Shown: positions 16,322 through 24,586 of the stretch, one piece after another
Layout of the letters: each line of letters opens with the position of its first letter
How positions within the stretch are numbered: position 1 is the first letter of the stretch
Source: JAAFIP01 sp963775085
GTDB lineage: Bacteria; Pseudomonadota; Gammaproteobacteria; Burkholderiales; Burkholderiaceae_C
Direction: 5' to 3'
DNA length: 64,000 nucleotides
Assembly: GCA_963775085.1 (NCBI GenBank)
Contig: CAVZHO010000019.1
Location: forward strand, 62,001 to 126,000
Position numbers and translations under genes: made by a program
Notes under the pieces: generated by a model
What the model saw: only the letters and a program-made list of their open reading frames with translations
What the model was told of the DNA's origin: nothing
Databases searched by the model: none

Positions 16322-17221
16322 TTAGCTGCTTGCCCACCCCACCAAGGGATGTGCTGGCAAACTATGGCACAGCTTTTGCTGCCAACCAGCGGGTAGATGG
16401 ACGCAAGTGTCGTCGCCGGACACTTGCGCAAATACCGCACTGCCTGAGCCTGTCATCCTTGCTGTCAGCCCTTGGGCGCACAGCGCGTGAAGCGCTTGCG
16501 TGACCTGTGGATTGATTAGCTCGGCTACAGGCTGCAAATCATTATGACCAAAGACATAAGGATATGCAGCAAAGCCAGAAATTATAGCATGGGGAGTATC
16601 GCGCTTAAGGGCAGGGTGCGCAAAAATTGCCGGTGTAGACAGGCCCAGTGCGGGTTTAACGACGATAAATTGTGTTGCGGATAAGTCGATAGGCGTAATT
16701 TGCTCGCCTACGCCTTCCACCCAGGCGTTGCGCCCGCGCAGAAAAAATGGCACGTCGGCACCCAGCTGTATACCCAGTTGCTCCAGTTCTGATAGCTTCT
16801 TGCGACCATTCCATAGGCGGTTCAGGCCTAAAAGGCAGGTAGCGGCATCGGAGGAGCCGCCGCCCAGGCCGGCCTGGACGGGAATGCGTTTTTCTAGTCG
16901 AATGTGTACGCCCAGCTTCGTGCCCGTGGCCGCTTGCAGAGCGCGGGCGGCGCGCACGCACAGATCGTCTGGGGGCAGGGCCTCGGCTTGCAGGCTGTGG
17001 TTTGCAGCTGCTTGACTGCGGGGTGGCGTGTTGGTGCCTTGCGGATGGACATCTTCGCGGCTGATGATGCCGTCTGTACGCAGCTCCAGGTGGATGGTGT
17101 CTGCCCAGTCGATCAGTACGAAAGCCGATTGCAGCAGGTGGTAGCCGTCGGCGCGCCGCCCGGTAATGTGCAAAAACAGGTTGAGCTTGGCCGGGGCGCA
17201 GAGGTCGTACAGGGCTTGCAT
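16322..17221 (-). CDS. ispE: 4-diphosphocytidyl-2-C-methyl-D-erythritol kinase
   Basis: 299 residues from ATG 17221 (MQALYDLCAPAKLNLFLHIT). GHMP kinase of the non-mevalonate isoprenoid pathway, phosphorylating CDP-methylerythritol with ATP. Visible motifs: APAKLNLFLHITGRRADGYH at 9-29 region, the GHMP ATP-binding loop PVQAGLGGGSSDAA, and the C-terminal glycine motif LTARMTGSGSAVFA. It is slightly longer than E. coli IspE (283 aa). It follows lolB by 16 nt on the same strand, with tRNA-Gln downstream. Confidence 0.95.
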   Translation of the reverse strand: MQALYDLCAPAKLNLFLHITGRRADGYHLLQSAFVLIDWADTIHLELRTDGIISREDVHPQGTNTPPRSQAAANHSLQAEALPPDDLCVRAARALQAATGTKLGVHIRLEKRIPVQAGLGGGSSDAATCLLGLNRLWNGRKKLSELEQLGIQLGADVPFFLRGRNAWVEGVGEQITPIDLSATQFIVVKPALGLSTPAIFAHPALKRDTPHAIISGFAAYPYVFGHNDLQPVAELINPQVTQALHALCAQGLTARMTGSGSAVFAQVSGDDTCVHLPAGWQQKLCHSLPAHPLVGWASS

Positions 17222-17237
17222 GGCTGGGGAATGCCGG

Positions 17238-17747
17238 TTAGCGCTCTAGCACGATGCGCAGCTGTGCAGGTGGCGCGGGTTCGCTGCGCAAAGCGCTGAT
17301 GCGGCCATCAGCATGGCGTGACACGTCTGCCTGCCAGCCAGGGGCCGTGGCAGCCTGGCCACGCAGCCAGGAAAATAAGGCGTCCAGGGGGATTGAGGCG
17401 CCGGTGGTAAGTTCCAGCATGGCTTGCACGGAGGGGTATTGCTGGGTGTTGCTACCGTTTTGAAGCTCGGCCAGGCCGGGACTCCAGCGCAGCACGGCGG
17501 CGGTACTGCCCAAGGGGGTAAACAAGCTGAGTTGGCCTGCAACGGGGTTGCCCATTAGCTCGAAACCGCCTGCAAAGGACTGTACCGGCTCGCTGGCTAC
17601 CTGTAGGCTGATGCGACCTGTGTAGAATGCATTTTCAGGACTATTTAAGCTGGTAGTCCTTGTCGGTAGGGCGCAAGCAGCTACTAAAAATATAGCAAAT
17701 GCAACGCTTGTCCAGTGCCGAAAGCAGGACCAGTGGATGGCATTCAC
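17238..17747 (-). CDS. lolB: Outer-membrane lipoprotein receptor LolB, signal peptide partly repeat-encoded
   Basis: 169 residues from a GTG at 17747, whose GTGA overlaps the stop of the TPR gene; the longer ATG start at 17822 would overlap it by 79 nt. LolB accepts lipoproteins from LolA and inserts them in the outer membrane. The leader AIFLVAAC contains the lipobox VAAC with acylated Cys at residue 25; this whole stretch is encoded by interspersed repeat R3. The mature part has LolB features: FYTGRISLQVASEPVQSFAG, GQLSLFTPLGSTAAVLRW, and PLDALFSWLRGQA. ispE follows by 16 nt. Confidence 0.9.
   Translation of the reverse strand: MNAIHWSCFRHWTSVAFAIFLVAACALPTRTTSLNSPENAFYTGRISLQVASEPVQSFAGGFELMGNPVAGQLSLFTPLGSTAAVLRWSPGLAELQNGSNTQQYPSVQAMLELTTGASIPLDALFSWLRGQAATAPGWQADVSRHADGRISALRSEPAPPAQLRIVLER
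17652..17697 (+). repeat. Interspersed 45-bp repeat, copy R3 (lolB signal peptide)
   Basis: GGTAGTCCTTGTCGG then TAGGGCGCAAGCAGCTAC then TAAAAATATAGC on the plus strand. Read on the minus strand it encodes AIFLVAACALPTRTT, the h-region and lipobox of LolB. Confidence 0.85.
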
Positions 17748-19558
17748 AGCTTCACACGCAGGCGCTTGAGGGTTTGCAGCAGGGTCTCGTTCTCGCTGTT
17801 GAGCAGTAAGCCTTCTTTCCATATTGCCATGGCTTTGTCTCGCTGGCCCGCTACCCAGTAGACCTCACCCAGATGGGCGGCAATTTCGGGATCGGGCTTG
17901 GTTTTGTAAGCGCCTTCGAGAATCTTGGCGGCCTCGGCCTGGTTGCCCATACGAAATTCCACCCAACCCAGACTGTCGGTGATAAACGGATCGCCCACGG
18001 CAAACTCCAGTGCCTTTTGGATCAAGACCTTGGCTTCAGGCAGGCGCACGTTGCGCTCGGCCAGGGAATAGCCCAGCGCGTTATAGGCTTGCGCATGGTC
18101 GGGTTTGAGGGCAATGAGCTGGCGCAAGAGCTTTTCCATCTCGGGGAAGCGGTCCAGCTTTTCGGCCATCATGGCCTGGTCGTACAGCAGCTCGGTGTCT
18201 TTGGGACTGAGAGTGGCTGCAGAGGCCAGCAGGTCGTAGGCAGCTTGGTATTGCTGGTTTTCGCGCAGTAAATGCACCTCGCTCATCAGCTTCATGCGCC
18301 TGTCTTCTTCGCTGCGCTCCGGTAAGGTGCGGATGAGCTGGCGGGCCTCAGTCATCTTGCCCTGCTTGGCCAGCAGCGACGCGCGGCGGCTTTGGGCGCT
18401 GACCAGGGCCTGGGAGTTGTCGATTTTGGCAATCCAGCTCTCGGCGAGCGGAAAATCTTTGCGCTTTTCAGCCACTTGCGAGAGCAGCAGGTAGGCTTGG
18501 GTGAGGCCGCGTTGGCGCTCTTCGCCGGCGTTTTGTTGCTGGGCGAGTTCTACATAGCGTTTGAGTGAGGTATCCGCAGGTGCGAGTTGGTTGTCTTGCA
18601 GTTGCAGGCTTCCTTGCACCAGCCAGGCCTCAGGGTAGTCGGGCTTTTCGCGGGTGACGATCTGCACTTGGGTCGCAGCCTCCGGGTTGCGTTGGGCTTC
18701 AAGCAGGGCGCGGGCGTAACCCATACGGATATCCAGCGAGGGTTTGTCGCTTTCCAGGTAGCGCTTGACCAAGCTTTCCGCCTGCGGCTGTTTGGGGTTC
18801 ATGATCTCCAGCGCCAGCATGGCCGGGCCTTGGGCGCTGGGGCTGGCGGTTTGGGCTTTTTGGGCAGCTTCGAGCGCCCCCGCCGCATTGTCAGCCACCA
18901 AGCGCATGCGGCCTACCGTCGTCCAGGCGGGCGTAGCGGTTGCTGGATTCGTCAGGTACTCGGCCAAGGCTTTTTCTACCGTACTGGCAGCCAGGGGCTT
19001 GTCGCTCACGCGGCTGTAGTTGCGCGGGATGAGCGAGAGTACCGCAGCGCGCTCGGCTGCAGGGGTGGAGGCCAGCTCAGACCGCAGTGGCTCTGCGCTC
19101 TCGGGGATGCGGTTGAGGGCGACCAGTACCTGCAGTAACTGGCGGTTGGCCAGGCGTGAGCTGGGCTGGGCCTGCTTCCAGGCACGGGCGGCGATGAGAG
19201 CATCTTCACCCGAGCGCGCCTCGATGGCGATGTCTACCGCGCGGGCATACAGCTTGGGGTCATTGGTTTTGCGCGCAGCATCCAGCATCAGCGCGTAGCC
19301 TGTACTGGGTTGGCCACTGCGTGTATTGAGTTCGCCCAGCAGCAATTGGTAGAACAGGTCGGCATCCATATTGGAAGCCAGTGGCTGGGTGGCAGTGCCA
19401 TTGGCGGGAGCAGAGGCGGCTGGTTTGGCGGGCTGCGCAGCTACGCTCAGGCAGTACGCGGCTGCACTCAGGGCAAACCCGAAGGAGGCCAAGCGCAGGG
19501 ATCTGTGCGTGGCGGGGGGCTGAGTGGCAGGGAGTGGCATTGGGGAGGGCAGCGTCAT
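17744..19558 (-). CDS. Exported TPR-repeat protein
   Basis: About 604 residues from ATG 19558 (an ATG at 19576 is nearly adjacent to mutM's start and less likely). A signal peptide is seen at the N-terminus (LASFGFALSAAAYCLSVAAQ). The rest is TPR helices, e.g. DHAQAYNALGYSLAERNVRL and LGEVYWVAGQRDKAMAIWKE near the C-terminus. In this family, TPR proteins next to lolB are periplasmic or lipid-linked scaffolds of unknown role. It overlaps the lolB start by four bases and is divergent from mutM, with only about 20 bp between the two starts. Confidence 0.85.
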   Translation of the reverse strand: MTLPSPMPLPATQPPATHRSLRLASFGFALSAAAYCLSVAAQPAKPAASAPANGTATQPLASNMDADLFYQLLLGELNTRSGQPSTGYALMLDAARKTNDPKLYARAVDIAIEARSGEDALIAARAWKQAQPSSRLANRQLLQVLVALNRIPESAEPLRSELASTPAAERAAVLSLIPRNYSRVSDKPLAASTVEKALAEYLTNPATATPAWTTVGRMRLVADNAAGALEAAQKAQTASPSAQGPAMLALEIMNPKQPQAESLVKRYLESDKPSLDIRMGYARALLEAQRNPEAATQVQIVTREKPDYPEAWLVQGSLQLQDNQLAPADTSLKRYVELAQQQNAGEERQRGLTQAYLLLSQVAEKRKDFPLAESWIAKIDNSQALVSAQSRRASLLAKQGKMTEARQLIRTLPERSEEDRRMKLMSEVHLLRENQQYQAAYDLLASAATLSPKDTELLYDQAMMAEKLDRFPEMEKLLRQLIALKPDHAQAYNALGYSLAERNVRLPEAKVLIQKALEFAVGDPFITDSLGWVEFRMGNQAEAAKILEGAYKTKPDPEIAAHLGEVYWVAGQRDKAMAIWKEGLLLNSENETLLQTLKRLRVKL

Positions 19559-19578
19559 GACAGCATGATAATCCATGC

Positions 19579-20412
19579 ATGCCAGAATTGCCCGAAGTTG
19601 AAGTCACCCGCCTGAGTTTTGCCAGCCGTATCGAGGGCGCGCAGATCCGTAATGTGCAAATGGGCAAAGCCCTGCGTTGGCCGCTGGGCATAGACCCTGA
19701 CGAACTGCAGGGCAGGGCGGTAGTGGCCGTGCGCAGGCGCGGCAAGTACCTGTTGATCGACATGGCCGCGCCTACGGGCCAGGCGCAGGGGATATTACTG
19801 GTGCATCTGGGCATGTCGGGGTCGCTGGGTTTTACATCTGTAGCCGCTGAACCGGGCAAGCATGACCATTTCAGCATGGCCACCACGCGCGGTGTGCTGC
19901 GCCTGAACGATCCCCGCCGCTTTGGTGCGGTGGTCTATGCCAGCTCTGAAAGCGATAGCGTTGCGCTTAAACTTCTAGGCGGCCTGGGTGTGGAACCGTT
20001 GTCGGATGAGTTTGAAGCGAAGGCTTTTCACCGTGCCTTGCAACAGCGTACAACAGCCATCAAGCAGGTGTTACTGGCGGGCGATATCGTGGTGGGGGTG
20101 GGCAATATCTACTGCTCGGAGGCGCTGTTTATGGCGGGTATACGGCCCACAGTACGCGCCTGCAACATCAGCGCGCCACGCGCTGCCAAACTGCACCGGG
20201 CCATCCGCGAGGTGCTGCAAGCGGCAGTGGACAAGGGGGGCAGTACCCTTCGCGACTTTACCAACGCCGAGGGTAAATCCGGATATTTCCAACTCCAGGC
20301 CATGGTCTATGGTCGTGCAGGCGAGGTCTGTCGGGTTTGCGCCAGCCCCATCAAGCTGATGCGCCAAGGCCAACGCAGTACGTTTTTTTGCGCGCTTTGC
20401 CAAAAATTCTGA
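19579..20412 (+). CDS. mutM: Formamidopyrimidine-DNA glycosylase
   Basis: 277 residues. Bifunctional glycosylase/AP lyase of base-excision repair that removes 8-oxoguanine and formamidopyrimidines. It starts MPELPEVE, giving the catalytic Pro1 (after Met removal) and Glu2; the Lys57-type residue is in RRRGKYLLID. The helix-two-turn-helix NIYCSEALF and the C-terminal zinc finger CRVCASPIKLM...FFCALC (C-x2-C-x16-C-x2-C) are complete. It is the first of mutM / dynamin-like / mutY, all on the plus strand, with intergenic gaps of ~48 and ~0 bp. Confidence 0.96.
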   Translation: MPELPEVEVTRLSFASRIEGAQIRNVQMGKALRWPLGIDPDELQGRAVVAVRRRGKYLLIDMAAPTGQAQGILLVHLGMSGSLGFTSVAAEPGKHDHFSMATTRGVLRLNDPRRFGAVVYASSESDSVALKLLGGLGVEPLSDEFEAKAFHRALQQRTTAIKQVLLAGDIVVGVGNIYCSEALFMAGIRPTVRACNISAPRAAKLHRAIREVLQAAVDKGGSTLRDFTNAEGKSGYFQLQAMVYGRAGEVCRVCASPIKLMRQGQRSTFFCALCQKF

Positions 20413-20459
20413 TGCCCAAGGGTGTACGCCAGCATGGGGCAGTGTTATATTGACCAGTT

Positions 20460-22610
20460 ATGCAGACATCTACGCAGGGGGCAGTTACCCCGTCCTTTAA
20501 CGAACAATTTGACTCACACGGAACCTGGCGGCGTGAGTTTGCCCTGCGCCTGAAACTCCTGTCTGAATGGATGCGTGACCACGAGCTGCTGGACTCGGCG
20601 GTGGAAGAGCGCTTGCAGCGCCTGGAGAACCAGATGCGCTCGGACAAGGTGATGATCGCCTTTGTGGCCGAGTTCTCGCGCGGCAAGTCAGAACTGATCA
20701 ACGCGATCTTTTTTGCCTCTTACGGACGGCGCATCATGCCCGCCAGCGCCGGGCGCACCACCATGTGCCCAACCGAGCTGGGTTGGGATGCCGATGTGCC
20801 GCCTTGCCTGCGACTGCTACCCATTGAAAGCCGCCTGCAACCCCAGGCCCTGATGGAGTGGCGTGCCGCCCCCGAAAAATGGACGCGCATCGACCTGGAT
20901 GTGAACGATGCCAGCCAACTGGCGCAAGCCTTTGAAAAAGTGGCCGAAGTGCGCAAGGCCAGCAAAGAAGAGGCGCGGGCTCTGGGCCTGTGGCACGACG
21001 ATACACCCGACGACAACCCCATACCCGATGCGAAGGGTATGGTGGAGGTGCCGCGCTGGCGGCATGCCTTGATCAACATCGCCCACCCGCTACTCAAGCA
21101 GGGATTGGTGATTTTGGATACGCCCGGTTTGAACGCGATTGGCGCAGAGCCTGAACTGACGGTGAGCCTGATACCCCAGGCGCATGCGGTCGTGTTTATT
21201 CTGGCGGCGGACACCGGCGTGACCAAGTCTGACATGGCAATATGGCGCGAGCACCTGGTGTCGGAGAACACCGACCAATCAACCCGCTTGGTGGTGCTCA
21301 ATAAAATCGACACCATGTGGGACGCTTTGTCCACGCCTGCACAAATCCAGGCTAACGTAGAGCGTCAACGTGCCAGTACGGCAGACATTTTGTCCTTGCC
21401 TAAAAGCCAGGTGATCCCGGTGTCGGCGCAAAAAGGCCTGGTGGCCAAGGTCAATGGCGACAAAGCGCTGTTGCAAGCCAGCCAGCTACCCATGCTGGAG
21501 CATGCATTGAGCGAAGGCATGATGGGCCAACGCCGCAGCATCTTGCGCGGTGCCATGTCCAGCGGCATTGCCGATTTACGTACCGAGACGGGCCGCGTCA
21601 TCAATATCCGACGCCGCGACCTGGCCGAACAAATGGTCGAATTACGCGGTCTGCGTGGCAAAAACACGACAGTGATCAAGCAGATGCGTGCGCGCATTGA
21701 AAGTGAGCAAAGCGAATTTGATGCCAGCGGTGCGCGCATCCATGCGGTGCGCTCTATCCACCTTAAATTGGTGCGTGACGTGTTTGTGGCGTTGGGCAGT
21801 GCAAATCTTAAAGCTGAACTGCAGCAACTCAATGATGCGCTGCACAAGCCGGGCATCAAGCTGGGTGTGCGCAAGGCCTATAGCGAAACCTTTGACCGTT
21901 TGCGCAGCGTCCTGTCCAAGGCCAAAAAGGTCAACATTGAAATCCACAGCATGCTGAGCACCAGTTTCAAGCAACTGAACGCGGAGTATGGCTTCTCATT
22001 GCAAACCCCACGTACGCCAGATCTGTCGCGCTACGAGCAAGACCTGGAACTGGTCGAGCGCAGCCATTTGCAGTACTTAGGCATGAGCAACGTGCTGCGT
22101 TTGACGCAACCTGAATTTACCGACCGTTTGGTGCGGGCTCTGGCCACCCGATTGCGGGTGGTATTTGAATCGGCCTTGGCCGATGTAGAGCTTTGGAACA
22201 AAACCGCTGCCGCGCAGTTGGATGCCCAATTGCGTGAGCGACGCAAAACTTTTGCCCGCCGGATTGAAGCGATAGACCGTATTCAGGATGCTGCCAATAC
22301 GCTGGATGAACGGATCGCCGAAATCACCAGCCAGGAACAGCACCTGACTGCCTTGGATAGCAAGCTGTTGGAGCTGACATCGCATTTGGTAGACAGCCCG
22401 GAAAACTCTACCGACAAAATGGCTGCCCTGGCTAATGTGACTATGAAGCCGCGAGTAGCAGTGCCTGTGGCCTCTGCCCCGGCATCAATCCACGCCGTGG
22501 CACCTGTAGCGCCCGTGGCGTCAGTGAAAACACCGATTAAGCCCACTCTGCGTGAAGATGCGCAGCTCATGCCGCGTCCTGAACCCCAGGCGCGTGCGCG
22601 TGCCAATTAA
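20460..22610 (+). CDS. Dynamin-like GTPase
   Basis: 716 residues. G1 (P-loop) is FSRGKSELINA; switch I Thr lies in GRTTMCPTEL; G3 is DTPGLNA; G4 is VLNKIDTMWD. The helical region after ~350 is coiled-coil rich and the C-terminal ~50 residues are Pro/Ala/Val rich. No membrane segment is clear. Bacterial dynamin-like proteins remodel or protect membranes; the substrate here is unknown. It lies between mutM and mutY, two partners in 8-oxoguanine repair, which may be an operonic convenience rather than function. mutY's start overlaps its end. Confidence 0.85.
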   Translation: MQTSTQGAVTPSFNEQFDSHGTWRREFALRLKLLSEWMRDHELLDSAVEERLQRLENQMRSDKVMIAFVAEFSRGKSELINAIFFASYGRRIMPASAGRTTMCPTELGWDADVPPCLRLLPIESRLQPQALMEWRAAPEKWTRIDLDVNDASQLAQAFEKVAEVRKASKEEARALGLWHDDTPDDNPIPDAKGMVEVPRWRHALINIAHPLLKQGLVILDTPGLNAIGAEPELTVSLIPQAHAVVFILAADTGVTKSDMAIWREHLVSENTDQSTRLVVLNKIDTMWDALSTPAQIQANVERQRASTADILSLPKSQVIPVSAQKGLVAKVNGDKALLQASQLPMLEHALSEGMMGQRRSILRGAMSSGIADLRTETGRVINIRRRDLAEQMVELRGLRGKNTTVIKQMRARIESEQSEFDASGARIHAVRSIHLKLVRDVFVALGSANLKAELQQLNDALHKPGIKLGVRKAYSETFDRLRSVLSKAKKVNIEIHSMLSTSFKQLNAEYGFSLQTPRTPDLSRYEQDLELVERSHLQYLGMSNVLRLTQPEFTDRLVRALATRLRVVFESALADVELWNKTAAAQLDAQLRERRKTFARRIEAIDRIQDAANTLDERIAEITSQEQHLTALDSKLLELTSHLVDSPENSTDKMAALANVTMKPRVAVPVASAPASIHAVAPVAPVASVKTPIKPTLREDAQLMPRPEPQARARAN

Positions 22611-23655
22611 GCAGTTAGCCAGCGCCGTAGTGGCCTGGCAGGCACAGCATGGCAGACAGGGCCTGCCATGGCAGGGCACCCGTAACCCCTATCACGTGTG
22701 GCTGTCTGAAATCATGCTGCAACAAACCCAGGTGGTGACGGTGCAGCAGTACTACCCGCGTTTTCTTCAGCGTTTCCCGGATGTGGCCAGTTTGGCTGCT
22801 GCACCGCTGGACGATGTGCTGGCATTGTGGAGCGGTTTGGGCTACTACAGCCGAGCGCGCAATCTGCATCGCTGCGCGCAAAAAGTGGTGCACGGTTTTC
22901 AGGGGCAGTTTCCGCCCAACGCCGACCTGTTGCAAACCCTGCCAGGCATTGGCCGTTCAACGGCGGCAGCAATTGCCGCATTTTGTTATGGCGAGCGCGT
23001 GGCGATATTGGATGCCAATGTCAAACGGGTATTGACGCGGGTGCTCGGATTTGACCTAGACCTGGCGCAGGCAGCGAACGAGCGTGCGTTGTGGGAGCTG
23101 GCGACCGATGCCCTGCCCACAGTCTCGCAAGCTAAAAAATTGGGTACGAGTCTTGACGCATTGATGCCGCGCCATACCCAGGCCATGATGGATTTGGGTG
23201 CCACACTCTGTACCACGCGCAGGCCGGACTGTGAACGCTGCCCGTTGGCAAGCTATTGCCTGGCGCATGCGCAAGGACAGCCCGAGAGTTATCCGGTCAA
23301 AACCCGCAAACTCAAGCGCAGCAGCGAGGCTTGGTGGCTGCTGCGCGCCCAGCGCGTGGACAGTAGCGTGTACCTGGTGCAACGGCCTACGCCGGGAGTA
23401 TGGGCGGGGCTGTACAGCTTGCCGATGCACGCCAGTCGAGAGGAGTTGATGGCCACGCTCGAACCTGCGCAGCGCAGACGTTGCATAGAACATAAAGCTT
23501 TTTTGCATGTACTCACGCACAAAGACATGCATCTGCATGTGGTTGAACTGGTGTGGAAAGAGGCTGTATGGCCAGAAGGTGCTGGGCAGTGGTTGTCTCT
23601 TTCAGCCTTGCCTGGTGTGGGCCTGCCAGCGCCTATACGCAAGTTGCTTGCCTAG
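22600..23655 (+). CDS. mutY: A/G-specific adenine glycosylase
   Basis: About 351 residues from the GTG at 22600 (other candidates: GTG 22594 or ATG 22552 inside the preceding gene). Removes adenine paired with 8-oxoguanine. Helix-hairpin-helix LLQTLPGIGRSTAAAIAAF, catalytic Asp in ILDANVKRVL, catalytic Glu in WLSEIMLQQTQV. The [4Fe-4S] ligands are in the C-x6-C-x2-C-x5-C pattern CTTRRPDCERCPLASYC. A C-terminal NUDIX-like 8-oxoG recognition domain follows (VWAGLYSLPMH). It overlaps the dynamin-like gene by about 10 nt. Exact start uncertain. Confidence 0.92.
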   Translation: MPIKQLASAVVAWQAQHGRQGLPWQGTRNPYHVWLSEIMLQQTQVVTVQQYYPRFLQRFPDVASLAAAPLDDVLALWSGLGYYSRARNLHRCAQKVVHGFQGQFPPNADLLQTLPGIGRSTAAAIAAFCYGERVAILDANVKRVLTRVLGFDLDLAQAANERALWELATDALPTVSQAKKLGTSLDALMPRHTQAMMDLGATLCTTRRPDCERCPLASYCLAHAQGQPESYPVKTRKLKRSSEAWWLLRAQRVDSSVYLVQRPTPGVWAGLYSLPMHASREELMATLEPAQRRRCIEHKAFLHVLTHKDMHLHVVELVWKEAVWPEGAGQWLSLSALPGVGLPAPIRKLLA

Positions 23656-23679
23656 GTACAGACTTACGCAAGGTGACTT

Positions 23680-24576
23680 TTAACTGATGCTGGATGCAAG
23701 CGTATGGCCATCCAGCTCACGGTGACGTTTGAGCGTGCTCCAGTCTTTTGCAAAATGGCGCGACAACTCTTCTACCAAATACACCGACCGGTGCTTGCCA
23801 CCAGTGCAGCCTATGGCCACAGTGACGTAGCTGCGGTGGTCTTGCGTCATGCGGGGCAGCCATTGGGTTAAAAAATCTTGAATATGCTGCTGCATTTGCA
23901 GCACATCGGGGTATTGCCTTAAAAAATCAGCTACCGGCGCATCTTTGCCTGTGAGCGGGCGCAGGACATTCTCGTAAAAGGGGTTAGGCAACATGCGCAC
24001 ATCAAACACAAAATCAGCATCCATCGGGTTGCCACGTTTGAACCCGAAAGACTCAAACACCAGGGTGAGCTGTTTGGTAGGGGCAGACAGCAAGGCTTTC
24101 ATATAGCTCTGTAGCTGGCTGGAGCGAATCAAACTGGTATCGACCACATGTGACTGCTGGCGCAGGTCTGCAAGCAAGTCGCGCTCCAGCTCAATGGCAT
24201 CGGTCAGAGCGTGCTGGTGGTCAATCACATCGTTGTTGGACAATGGGTGCTTGCGCCGCGTCTCGGAAAAGCGGTGTACCAGGGTCTCGGTGGTGGCATC
24301 AAGAAAAATGGTTTTGATATGCACGCCCATTTCACGCAGTTTGGCAAACTGAGCGGGCAAAAGCGGCAGGGAGGCAGCGCTGCGCACGTCCATGGCAATG
24401 CCAATTTTGCTCACTAAATTGGTGTGCTCGACCTCTATAAATGCACTCAATAGTTCCGGTGGCAGGTTATCTACGCAGTAGTAGTGTGCGTCTTCCAGCG
24501 CGTGCAGGGCGACGGACTTGCCTGAGCCTGACATGCCAGTGATCAACACGACTTCAATGGGGGATGTGCTGTCCAT
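23680..24576 (-). CDS. rapZ: RNase adapter protein RapZ
   Basis: 298 residues from ATG 24576 (MDSTSPIEVVLITGMSG). Walker A GMSGSGKS is at residues ~14-21 and the C-terminal domain holds the GCTGGKHRSVYL motif. In E. coli RapZ binds the sRNA GlmZ and recruits RNase E to control glucosamine-6-phosphate synthesis, and has GTPase/ATPase activity. The longer frame to 24756 overlaps recN and is not favoured. It lies downstream of recN on the same strand, with 10 nt between; no ptsN or other usual neighbour is nearby. Confidence 0.93.
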   Translation of the reverse strand: MDSTSPIEVVLITGMSGSGKSVALHALEDAHYYCVDNLPPELLSAFIEVEHTNLVSKIGIAMDVRSAASLPLLPAQFAKLREMGVHIKTIFLDATTETLVHRFSETRRKHPLSNNDVIDHQHALTDAIELERDLLADLRQQSHVVDTSLIRSSQLQSYMKALLSAPTKQLTLVFESFGFKRGNPMDADFVFDVRMLPNPFYENVLRPLTGKDAPVADFLRQYPDVLQMQQHIQDFLTQWLPRMTQDHRSYVTVAIGCTGGKHRSVYLVEELSRHFAKDWSTLKRHRELDGHTLASSIS

Positions 24577-24586
24577 ACCCAGTATC

